A stretch of 64,000 bases of DNA from NCBI GenBank assembly GCA_944989445.1, contig CALYLW010000569.1, forward strand, positions 414,214 to 478,213, given 5' to 3'. Numbering within the stretch: position 1 is the first letter of the stretch; each line of letters begins with the position of its first letter. Below are positions 49,371 to 59,699 of this stretch, piece by piece. The notes beneath the pieces are model-generated. The model saw only the letters and a program-made list of their open reading frames with translations. It made no database searches and was not told the origin of the DNA. This DNA comes from Ampullaceana balthica (taxonomy: Eukaryota > Mollusca > Gastropoda > Lymnaeidae). Made by a program: the position numbers and the translations under genes.

Positions 49371-50158
49371 TAAGATGGGTTAGACGTCGTGTGGAATCAG
49401 GCCAATCAAGTTGACAGCGACACGACAAAATGCAACCATTGTAATTAAATTGTGTCTGTGAAGGGTGGCAACCCAACGCGATAAAACGCCATGTGAACGT
49501 TATTCATAAAATTGATATTGATAAACAAACCGTCGATCCACCCAAAATCGGAAATATTTTGGTGTCAACAAAAGCAGTACCACTGACCAAATCACGATCA
49601 CTTAAGATTTATCGCCGTATAGCATACGTCATCGCCCTTAGCATTGACTACCGACGCCAAGTGGATATTAACATTCAAGGTATGACACTGAATGTTACGT
49701 CATTGCCGTAGACATTTTGTTTGCATGTTCAGTTTATTGTCATTTATGAGTATGACGAATGCATTTACAGCAGGAATGGAATAAAAGTTTTTAGTGCATT
49801 ATAGTTAATTGTAGTGCATTAGTAATAGTATGTTACTGGAAGCAAGCCGTTGGCTACTACTACTGTGTGAAATGAGGTGCATGGATGGTGGCTAGGTTGC
49901 ATTGTATAGCGATCATGACGGAGAAAATTATGCGACGTTTAAGTTTAGAACGGGTAACCCGGGTACCCGTTCGAAATTTTCACGGGTACCCGGGCAGCTT
50001 TTTTCAACAAAATTGACAGCCCTACTCAGGACGTCAGTGTATATCATCCGGCTGAGATTCCATAGACATTCTCCCGTAAGGTTTCCCCTTGGATTGCTGT
50101 GTGACCATGTAGGAAGTGAATGTGATGCTATGACAGGAATCACGCCATGTTGACATTC

Positions 50159-52310
50159 AACGACGGTTCAGCGATGAGTTATCTAAAGTAAGAGCCAGTG
50201 CTGCTAAAAACAGCTTTTTTTAACAGAAACTAGTTACCAAAAATTGGTGGACGATGTGAAAAAGACTAAGACGAACATTAAGAAAGAACCATGGGACTAT
50301 TGGCTTGTGAAACACTATGATGTCATTATCGTGGAAACTAAGAGTAAGTTGATCTGCCCTGTTAAAGAAGGTGTGAATGCCACTCAGTTTTACGTCGTGG
50401 ACTCAGAGCTATGTGACGTACTTCATAAAGTACATTTGGCTATTGGTCATGGAGGACGGGACAGAATGTTAAAAGAACTTTGACCCAAATACTCGCACAA
50501 GAAAGTTACCCGTCGTGATATTCAACTGTATATTAACCTTTGCGAACATTGCCTGAAAAAACAAAAAGGCGTAAAAAAACAAACCCGTGAAAACAAAGTT
50601 TTTGACTATAAATCCCTTATATATGAGACATAACTAACAGTATTGATTATTTTCAAACACTACAAACATTTACTGACTGAATCTGTCTTAACTCAACTTT
50701 GCTTCATAACCCAAGACCGAGCTCAGCATGACACGTAAAATGTAAACAAAAGCACGCCGGTAGTTCGATGGGTCGCGTCAAAGCGTCAACTCAAACTCTC
50801 ACGTGGCAAAAAAAAACAATAACAAACCGTAAATTTGAATTACATATGTTATATAAGGATAAACTAAAAATTCATTAATTTAATTACGGTACGTTCGATC
50901 GATCTGAAATTTTGATACAATGCATTGATAGTTGAGACGGGTCCGTGTGCCAAATACAGCTCGATCGGATCACGGAAAGTGGGTCATTTTTTACTCTTGT
51001 TTCTTCCGCCCGCCCAAGACAGAGATGAAGACAGAACGACAGAGAGACAGAGACGGCGGTGAAGTTAATATAAGGGATTTAAAAAAACAAACCCGTAAAA
51101 ACAAAGTTTTTGACTATAAATCCCTTATATATAAGACATAACTAACAGTATTTATTATTTTCAAACGCGACAAACATTTACAGACTGAATCTGTCTTAAC
51201 TCAACTTTGCTTAATAACCCTGGGGGATTGGGGGGAGAGGGGAAAAGTCTGGTTACCGATCGCTTGACCGAGCTCAGCGTGACACGTAAAATGTAAACAA
51301 AAGCACGTCGGTACTTCCATGGGTTGCGTCAACGCGTGACTGAACAATCCCGTGAAAAAAACAATAACAAACAGTGAATTTGAATTACATACATTATATA
51401 AGGATAAACTAAAAATGCATAAATTTAATTACGGTACGTTTGATCGATGTGAAATTTTTATACGATGCATTGTTAGGTAAGACGGGTCCGTGTGCCAAAT
51501 TTCAGCTTGTTCGGATCACGGGAAGTGGGTCATTTTTTACTTTTGTTTTTCCGCCCGCCCAAGACAGAGATGACGACAGACGACATAGAGACAGAGAGAC
51601 AGAGACGGCGATGAAGTTAATATAAGGGATTTAAAAAGGCGTTGTGGTCAAGCCAATGGTTTTTTCTGAATTCAACTCCCGTTGTAAGGTCAATCTCATC
51701 GACTTTCAATCCCATCTTGATGGGGAATACAAGTTGATAATGGTTCATCAAGATCATCTCACCTAGTTCGTGGTTCTCAATGCCCCTAAGACAAAGAGGG
51801 AAGAAAAAGTAGCATACCAGTTCGTAGACATTTTGCCTGGTGCTTCAACGATATGACATCCGATAACGGCAGGAAATTTGCAAAAAATGTGGTAAAGGAG
51901 TACTGGCCCACCTTGAAGATCGTTCATGGTAAGCCACGCCACTCACAAAGACAGGGGAGCGTCGAAAAAAGCTAAGCGGCGCATAAAAAATATGCTGTGT
52001 GCTTAGATGCAAGATGAAAAAAAAACTGGCCACTAGAGTGAAGGGTTACTGTTCGTCCTACTCAAGAAGAACAGAGCTTTTCATTCAGGAATTAAAAGCT
52101 CACCACACGAAGCTCTCTTGGGCTGGAAAGCTAAAGTAGGCTTCACAACGTCGTCCCTACCAGACGATGTTTTACAAGATGTGGAAACAGAGGAAGAACT
52201 CAAAAAAATAATACAGAGTGTACAAACAACACAAGATCAGGAAGACAGAGATGAAGGAATGCAAGAGACAGCGTTTTCTGCAGAAAAAAGTCAATGTTTC
52301 GACATTTGAA
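50159..52310 (+). pseudogene. KRBA2-like integrase-domain gene, interrupted by a TE dimer
   Basis: Pieces in order: RRFSDELSKVRASAAK at about 50162; an open 79-codon segment (50244-50483) with DVKKTKTNIKKEPWDYWL and LHKVHLAIGHGGRDRM; then VTRRDIQLYINLCEHCLKK up to 50570. This is the H-H-C-C zinc-binding N-terminus of an integrase as in KRAB-A domain-containing protein 2-like proteins. After the insertion the frame resumes with VVVKPMVFSEFNSR and a DDE core (Asp in LIDFQSHL, Asp in TSDNGRKF, Glu in GSVEK), but several stops and small indels break it. A final segment LPDDVLQDVETEEELKKI follows. Not functional. Family origin is Ty3/Ginger-type integrase (established for the family). Confidence 0.75.
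50573..51632 (-). mobile_element. AAATCCCTTATA-family dimer with a 10-bp target duplication
   Basis: Flanks aaaaaggcgt at 50563-50572 and 51633-51642 are identical, and the KRBA2-like frame joins cleanly across (QKG to VVV), so the boundaries are secure. Units run 50573-51080 and 51081-51632, each (in + coordinates) from an aaacaaacccgt(a/g)aaaac start to gaagttaatataagggattt. Each holds the hairpin core. No coding. Confidence 0.9.
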
Positions 52311-52955
52311 ATTTTGCCATGGCATCTAGATATTCGATATGGGGTTTTTTATTGAAAATTTGAGAACCTCTTGCAAGTGCGATTTTCTTTCCCATGAAAA
52401 CATCGATTTATTGTCAAAACTTGAGGATATCTCAAATATATAAAGAGTTTCTTGTAGGTAGCGTCACTTTGTGTAGAGCTAGCTAGACAAGTTTTACGAA
52501 TTATAAATTAGCGAATTAATTCAAATGTTCTGAGAAAAAATTAACGAACGTGTTCTCTAAGTATTATTTTATATTTCGGTTTTTAACGTTTCACGTAATT
52601 ATCTTTCTGATTATTTATTGATTATTTAACATTACGAAAAATTATATATATAATTTTTTAAATCAATATATTTTGTTTTAATAAGGTACGTTTACCTGCC
52701 TGACATTTTATTTCTGAAATAAAAACATGTGTTGAGAAAATTTATTAACTTTAAAAATAAAACGATTTATTAAAACTGCCCGTGTGGAATTCAAAATTTA
52801 AATTTCATTTTTTATTGCTTATTTATAACCTGTTACATTAAATGTTAGCTAAGAAAGTGGATGTATATTTGCAAAATTGCTAGTTCTTAAAACGTTTAAA
52901 TTTTAACTTTACATTAAGACTAACTAGTCTAAGAGAAGTCAATTTTGTTCAGAGT

Positions 52956-53592
52956 ATGGCGATGAACTCTTTTCAGCTACTTCTGTGCATCACATGTAAG
53001 TTTCACTGAGAATTATTAAAATTTTATTAATTATGTCTTACTTTTATAAATATTTAACTTTTACTTGCTGCACAATTTTTATATTGAAGTAGGAAATTAA
53101 CCGATCCAGAAAATGGCCGGATTTTTTTATACAAAGTTGTAGATAATAAAACGTATCAAAATTTTAAGTAGGCTTTTAAAACAAGAGAGAAAATGTACAT
53201 GATTTTTAATGGAAAATAAAAAAATTTTGCAAAACATTCACGTTAAAACAAGGAAAATCGATGTATTTAATATAACTTTTATAAAATCTAAGCTTTTAGT
53301 AATTAACAACTATAAGGTGTAGACTTTTCGGCAAATCCCTTCATCAGTTCAAAGTATGTTTTAATTAAATTTCCTTCATACATTATCAACCTTTCGATAT
53401 AAAAGAACTAATGAAATAAATAAAACAACATCACCTCAAGTGACAAAGTTAAGTTTACCGTTGCTAACCTACGCATGATATTTTCAAAAAGTGAACCAAA
53501 TAACTCCGTTAATAGAAAAGATTGTTCATTGATTTATAGGCGTTTGATGAATGATACCAGTTGCGTGTTTGGCTATTCATTCAACTGTTAAC
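52956..53592 (+). pseudogene. truncated lectin copy: intact first exon and 3' end of second exon
   Basis: Exon 1, 52956-52995, is 40 nt (MAMNSFQLLLCIT, donor t|gtaagt, phase 1), exactly as in the copy at 26492. At 53437-53592 only the end of exon 2 remains, with LRMIFSKSEPNNS, LMNDTSC and a final YSFNC, then a stop. The following 140 bp match the 3' UTR of the 57715 copy (attaagcgtttaatgt..gt, gctgaatgctagccaa). The N-terminal module and most of the lectin domain are missing, and the acceptor is gone. Exon 1 could still splice to the next acceptor at 57715. Confidence 0.75.
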
Positions 53593-54599
53593 TGTTTAAA
53601 TTAAGCGTTTAATGTATTGTAAACGCATTAATAGTTGGCTATTATTTATTTTATTTTAAGTTTATTAATGCTGTCTTTTGTTCAGTAAGAAACTGTTAAA
53701 GTCACCATTATAGCAGCTGAATGCTAGCCAAGTACTCCACGCAGTGGCGGGGCGAGAGGGGGGCAAAAGAGGCAAATGCCCCGAGTGGCACTTTGTTAGG
53801 AGCGACAAATTTCTGCGTCATTATTTAGCTTCTAGGAATGAACAAGTTTTTAAAAATTGGAATTTTTATTATAATAAATTAAATACCAAATAAGAAGTTG
53901 ATTAAAAAAAATAAAGCATCTATCTTAAAACATGTTAACGCTTCTACTGCCAAAACTTCAAACGCCACGTTGGATATAGATTATTCTGATTCTTATGCTA
54001 CTGAACTGCAACGTGTCACTGATCTGCTTGTAACTTGATTGATTCTTCAAGTTTGGCAGCTACTCCTGTGTTATATATATGAAAAAAAGTATACCCGATC
54101 AATGTCAAACATGGGTCAATCTACTTCCTCATTTTTAATTAGCTTACAAAACTGAAAAACTTTAAAATGAAGTTTTATAAAAGAAAAACATTTTTTTTAA
54201 CAAATTGAATGAATCGGAAATCGGATAAACAAGAATATGTTATTAGAAAAGTACAATGTGTTGCTGTAAAAGAAAACAAAAACAAATTGGCAAAAAGATA
54301 TTTTGTTAGATGGTTTGACATCATATGAATAATGACAAAATAGATTTTGGCTTTTAGAGGTCACAGGGAGGACAATACAAAGGAAAATAAAGGCAACACC
54401 TGGATCTGATTCAAATGATAGCAACTGTCACATCAAATTTTTAAAAAAATGGGCTCATTGCCTTTATATGAGATAACGTTCGCCAAATATCACCTTTCAG
54501 GTACAGAAGATCAAATATTATTCCATTGCATTCGATAACTCTTCAGATATCTAACATAAGGATCCTACATGTGGAAGAAAATAAGAAGCCCATAGCCTA

Positions 54600-55035
54600 A
54601 TGCTCTTCATGGGTCTTCCCGGAAGACCACCTCAGCCATCTGGCTCCCAAAGGGACGATAACAGCTGAGGACACCCCCCCCCCACGGAAGCGGTCGCTTC
54701 TGATGCGGCCACCTTGGCATCCAGGACATAAAGTCGAAAATGTCTCCCACTAAGTTGCCCTCTGAAGGAGGTGGTGGAATTCCCTACTACGTTCCGCTAC
54801 CACTTTGGCGCCACCCCGGCAAAGCAAACGGATCTCCATTGTTGGGGCCGCCGCAGAACGGGGGATCATCAAAGACCTACCTAGGGTGTACCCCCACTGG
54901 AAGGTCTCCTCAGAGCTGGCGTCCAATGCGTTCTTCGCGGCACCTTTTGCTAATCCGTACTGTCACTCCTGGCCCTAAACTGGCACCGCTCGATAGCGTT
55001 TCTAGTAAATTGAGGGGGACGAAACAAGGATAACG
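54600..55035 (+). other. GC-richer segment with a 97-codon frame, identity unknown
   Basis: A frame from 54740 to 55033 is rich in Pro, Gly and Ser (for example MSPTKLPSEGGGG). It lies in a stretch of higher GC than its surroundings and could be the 5' region of an unrecognised retroelement. No motif supports a function. Confidence 0.25.
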
Positions 55036-56126
55036 ATCAAACAAGTCCAGTAGTGCGATGTTTAAAGATTTAAAATCAGAAAGTAGAAATAGAAATTTTC
55101 AGAGATTTCGATGAAACAAAAAAGACTATACCTCCGACATTTCTGAAATGATTTTAAATGAATAATGTTCTTAAAATAATGGACCGCAAAGGCCAAACTT
55201 GTGTTAATGATTCTTCATTGCTGGAAATAATGCAGGAGCTCAAGAAAGACTAAAAGACAACAATCTCTATGTCTAATGTGTATTTTGCTTAAATAGTTCA
55301 TTAAACCTTATTTATTTACTTACTGCTTCAATTGAAATGAAATCTCCATCTACTTTTGGTACACTTAAACGTTCTTATGCATGACTTTTTATGTCAACTT
55401 GCCTTTGGAAAAATATATTTGCTGCTACAGGAACCGCATTAAACAGACTTCAGGAATCAGGATACAAAATAGTTAATGTACCATGGATTCATTTTGAGGT
55501 TATTTTGAAAGCGATAAAAAACTGACAGGGTCAGACGAAGAGAAGGCAGGAACCTTGTTAGTCACAGTGTACTTTATGAAATCAATAATGCCCGAAAGTA
55601 TAGTGCTCAAAAGCTTTGCAGAGAAATTAATGGAATACTTAAATGATCCTTTGCCATATGTTAAAGTTTCTTAGGTAATGTTATCATTTAATTTAATTGT
55701 CCAATCAAAGAACGAGAAAGCAAGTTATATGCGAAAAAGCAAATATGAAGTCATGTTATGTAGAAAAAACTGTTAAGAAGAAGCTTTTATTTTTCAGTAG
55801 AAATTTATGTAAGGCTTTGACAGTTACATAATTCGAAAACAGATATGATTTTCGTACACCAACTGGACTTTGATATTTTGCCCTCAAATAACATTGTCAA
55901 GCTAGAGCTATTCTACCTCACGGGTAAAAATGAATTAGCGAATTCAAGCCAATATGAATTATTCAATTTTAATGGGATATTTAAGCTGGCAGTTACCCTA
56001 CTTAATATAATATTATTACTTCGAATATTTATCAAAACTGCCATAAATAATTCAAGTTGTTGAAAAAAAAATTGCGATAAAGAATGAATACTAAAAATAT
56101 GACATTCAATTTGGAGGCCGAGTTAC

Positions 56127-56877
56127 TTAGACTCTTATGGCCCGGTTTACTATACCTGCGGCGAGCCTCAATAAAAGGGCATCGCCATGCGAGAATTCTC
56201 CCGCAGTGCTGTTGCTGTCTGACCCGTCCGCATCCCCAATCGCTGCAGAGCAATTGGCCAGCAGATGTGTCACTGTCTCCTCAGCCGTGCCACAAAAGCG
56301 GCAGACTGACCCGTCCGCATCCCCAATCACTGCAGAGCAATTGGCCAGCAGATGTGTCACTTTCTCCTCAGCCGTGCCACAAAAGCGGCAGACTGACCCA
56401 TCCGCATCCACAATCGCTGCAGAGCAATCGGCCAGCAGATGTGTCACTGTCTCCTCAGCCGTGCATGAAAAGCGGCAGCCAGAGCTCCTGTTTGGATCTA
56501 GCCTGTCAATGTAGCTAATTGTTGAACAATGTTCATTCCGCATTTGAGTAATGGCAGCTACGAGGCAGTTTCCACCAAGGATCCTGCTTGCGCGGTCGCG
56601 GCATTTCGTTGTAAAGTGCCATTGCACCATTTTCCCAGCCCACAAGCCAACTCTTCATAAAACAGGCTTTTAGCCACAATTTAACTCCCAACTGTGTCAT
56701 TTGGGCGATTGATTTGGGGCTGGCAGCACCTTGCTGCGCCAGCAGGTTTGTCCTTTTCTGCAAGACGGAGACCGAAAGTTCATCCGGACAAGGGTCGGAG
56801 CGCAAACGAGAGGCCCTAAATGGAATAAAGATTACTTTGCAAATCCTTTCATAAGGAAAATACAACAATAAATACAA
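56127..56877 (-). pseudogene. LINE 3' remnant with a triplicated zinc knuckle
   Basis: On the minus strand, one frame (to about 56600) has NGAMALYNEMPRPRKQ and PWWKLPRS. A shifted frame continues with AAITQMRNEHCS and SYIDRLDPN, the usual run-up to the C-terminal knuckle of non-LTR retrotransposons. The knuckle CRFCGTAEETVTHLLANC (C-x2-C-x8-H-x4-C) is followed by further copies because an 87-bp (29-codon) unit is tandemly repeated. RT and endonuclease parts are absent. It lies inside the 53742-57173 hAT in opposite orientation. Confidence 0.7.
56221..56480. repeat. 87-bp tandem repeat, three copies, keeping reading frame
   Basis: gacccgtccgcatccccaat starts at 56221 and 56308, with a close variant at 56395, a period of 87 bp. 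Each copy encodes one zinc knuckle on the minus strand. Confidence 0.9.
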
Positions 56878-57714
56878 AAAGATTCACTAATCTAAAGCTG
56901 ATTTTGCTATTGAGCTTCTTATTGATGACAATCTTCATACACAAAACATTGTGTAATGAGGAAAAGAGGAAAACTTCAACTTCATTCAAGAAACGAAAGC
57001 TACTCTATTTATAACATAAAACATAACACTGTACCTTTTTGTGTCATTATTACTTTCTAATTAAAAAAATGATGTCTCCTTAATATCATAAACATACTTT
57101 TCCGCTGGGGGGGGGGTTTGTGGCAAACCTGGGTTCTTCCCCGGGGGGGGGGCATATCCACGCTACGCCGCTGACTCCGTGTAGTCTGTTGAGACGCCAA
57201 ATAAATATTCTATTTTTGTAATTGAAATCAATCTATGATAAAGTGAATGATATTTAGTTAACAGCAGTAGTATGAATATTTTCGACATCACTCTAAGATG
57301 TTTACTAAGAAGTATGTGAAAATCAGGACTTTGAAGAACTATGGGTTGCCACCACACACTGTGTTGTTTTAAAGCATAATTAGTATTGTACTTTTAAGTA
57401 GAAGTTGGGTATTATATGTAAAACTGTATTTTTTTTAAAGATTACAAACAAATCAAATAATGGCATTTGAAAATGACATTAACTAGCTGCAGATTTGCTT
57501 ATATAACTGATTCGTTTTTCGTTTATTACTCTCTTAACAATGCGAAAAATTCCAGTAACGGGCGTATATTTATCCTTTTTTAAACCATGCAGAATTTTAA
57601 TATGCTTAGAAGCATTAAATGCTTTTCTTAGAAACAATAGAATTCTTCTTACAAGAAACAATTTTTTAATAGAAGAAATGTCTACTTTAACACAAAATTT
57701 CCTTTTTTCCCCAG

Positions 57715-58386
57715 ATTACAGCAGCGTAGTATCTTCAATTCAATCACAATCCTTTTCACTAGGACCAACATTAGAGCTCTGTCGCACTGTTTCGTGTAAC
57801 TTCAACTCTACTTCCGTCTACCAGGGATGGACCGCCAGGTCACTTACCCACTGTGGATACCAAATAATCGACCTTCGACTCAACAACTTCATCTTCAACT
57901 ACAACACCTTCACCAAACTCTGCACACCTGGCGCTACACCTCGTTGGTCCCCTGATGTCGTAAACGGTGTTGATCTGTGACTCTAAAAGAGGGTTTTCTT
58001 TCTATCGCTATGGATATACCCTTTCTTGCCTCAAGGTTTCTTCAACAAACATGACGTATGACAGTGCAGGACGTTTTTGTGAATCAAAGTCTGGGTACCT
58101 GGTTTCGGTAAAGACACTTGAAAAATTAATGATACTTCGTCAGGCTGCCTTACAAGGCATATTCTGGATTGGGCTGGACGACAGGGAACAGGAAGGTGTC
58201 TTTGTTTGGGCCGAGGACAAAACAAAGTTGACCAATTCTACCCTACGCATGATATTCTCAAAAGGAGAACCAAACAACTCCGGTGGTGGAGAAGATTGTA
58301 CAGTCATTAAAAACCAATCGATGAATGATGACATTTGCAGTAAAAAATATACATTTATCTGTGAAATTTTTACATTAAGCCTTTAA
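57715..58386 (+). pseudogene. PAN-like/C-type lectin second exon with one extra base
   Basis: The acceptor tttttccccag precedes 57715, in the phase expected for this family. The frame encodes the PAN-like module (CRTVSCNF, LTHCGYQ, FNYNTFTKLC). An extra g at about 57972, relative to the 26492 copy, then shifts the frame. In the other frame the lectin domain is complete: FCESKSGYLVSVKTLEKL, FWIGLDDREQEGVFVW, EPNNSGGGEDC, MND and YTFICE, ending at 58386. Removing one base gives 236 aa with the 40-nt exon at 52956. The Ca2+/sugar-site EPN and ND are both present. This may be a young pseudogene, an assembly error or an allelic frameshift. Confidence 0.75.
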
Positions 58387-58389
58387 TGT

Positions 58390-58980
58390 GTCTGTAAGCG
58401 CATTAATGGGTGGCTATATGTTTTGTTACGTTTTTTTAGCTTTTTATTTTATTAATGATGTCATTTTTCAGTAAGAACCTTCTAGTCACATTCAAGTAGC
58501 TGGATGCTAACCAAATTACCAACTAAAAGCAATCATAAAGGAAGTAGAATGTGTACCTTAACACTGACTCAGCGAAAACATTCTTCATTGTGTAGGATTT
58601 AAAAACCTAGAAACAGGAAAATATGTTTATCATATTGTGTAGCAAAGTTAGCAAATAACCCACATTTCGTGTGTAAATTTCTCTATATATTTTGTTTGAC
58701 TCATGTTTTCAAATATTTCAAAGAAACGCATGGAATCAAATTTAACACAGAGATAATCTTTTTTCTTTAATGGATGTGAATGTTATCTAACTCATGACAA
58801 GAGACGAAAACAAATAATTATCTATTTTTAGATATTCAATTTTAAAATATGTGATTGTTTTTAAAAAAATTGTGATATTTTTATCGTAATCTTTTCTCCT
58901 ACAATTCAAATTATTTTTTAAAAAAATAATTGTATACTTTCTTTAAAATATTTTTGTTGTTTGTTTTGTTCTTTGTCCGT
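58390..58980. other. lectin 3' UTR and AT-rich downstream DNA
   Basis: The first 120 bp match the 3' UTR-like stretch at 53590-53735 (gtaagcgcattaatgggtgg, cattcaagtagctggatgct). The rest is AT-rich with no recognised feature. Confidence 0.5.
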
Positions 58981-58989
58981 TGTGATAGA

Positions 58990-59640
58990 CCAGGAAACAT
59001 CCCCTTATCTGTGGTAGCTTATTGGTTACTTTGGGGGCTTAAATTACACATTTTTGCCCGAAAGGTGCGTTGGCATGTCGGACAACAAATTTCTGGGAGG
59101 TCACCAGAAGGATTAAGAGCACGATCTTTTCTGGCCTGTCGTCTGGACTTGGAAGAATGTCGTCTGTTTGCGTCATGAATCGCTGCGCCGTTCCTTATAA
59201 CAAGACGCCAAGAAGCTACTTCTTCCAAGGAGTCATGTCAAATCCAACAATACTTCAATTCAATCCTCCAAGCGTAGTTGGGGCTGCATCAGGCTTGAAT
59301 AAAAATGTTTTTGAGTCCTCTTCTAATGGGCACTTTGGTGTCTGGAAGTTTTAAATACCATTAATTTTCTCTGCGTGAGGTAATGTGAAGTTTATGTAAT
59401 TCAGCTGGGATGTAGTCTTTTCCCGGAGATTTCCATATTATGTATCGCTTTTTGTATCTAAAGAATTTTTCGGAGTTCGTGCATCGTTACATTTACTGGT
59501 AAATGGGCTATTTAGGACAGCATGAAAATGTTCCGCCCATCGCTCAAAAAACTTCTCTTCATGATTAAGTAGTGATTTACCAATTAGAGCAGTGAAGATG
59601 TGATTGAAGTTTCTGGCTCGTACTCTTAAGAGGCGATGTA
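58990..59640 (-). pseudogene. LINE remnant: pre-RT segment and C-terminal Cys motif
   Basis: Minus strand, about 59500-59590: FERWAEHFHAVLNSP, a segment that precedes the reverse transcriptase domain in many animal non-LTR retrotransposons. About 59020-59200: RNGAAIHDANRRHSSKSRR then CCPTCQRTFRAKM, the C-terminal Cys-containing end of such proteins. The polymerase domain between them is absent, so this is an internally deleted copy with frameshifts. Confidence 0.65.
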
Positions 59641-59699
59641 TAATTTCGTCACATAATGATTGTCTGCGAAGTGTTGGATATAATTAGCTTTGCTGTTCA

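Larger units (their letters stand above)
48148..50024 (+). mobile_element. 1.9-kb hAT element with TAGGCCTGTCAA ends and 8-bp TSD
   Basis: Ends taggcctgtcaacgggtacc and ttgacagccc(t)a are inverted, both with several gggtacccg blocks just inside. Both flanks are ctcaggac (48140-48147 and 50025-50032), a perfect 8-bp duplication. The interior contains a two-copy duplication (about 48541-48790 and 48841-49370) and a second hAT in the later copy. Only short frames remain; non-autonomous. Confidence 0.9.
53742..57173 (+). mobile_element. 3.4-kb hAT element in the lectin 3' UTR
   Basis: Ends cagtggcggggcgag and (inverted) cgctacgccgctg; flanks actccacg (53734-53741) and actccgtg (57174-57181) differ at two positions. 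The sub-terminal regions share ggggggc-rich blocks. The interior holds undetermined coding debris (frames such as FAEKLMEYLNDPLPYVKVS at about 55610-55675) and a LINE remnant in opposite orientation. No intact transposase. Confidence 0.7.
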
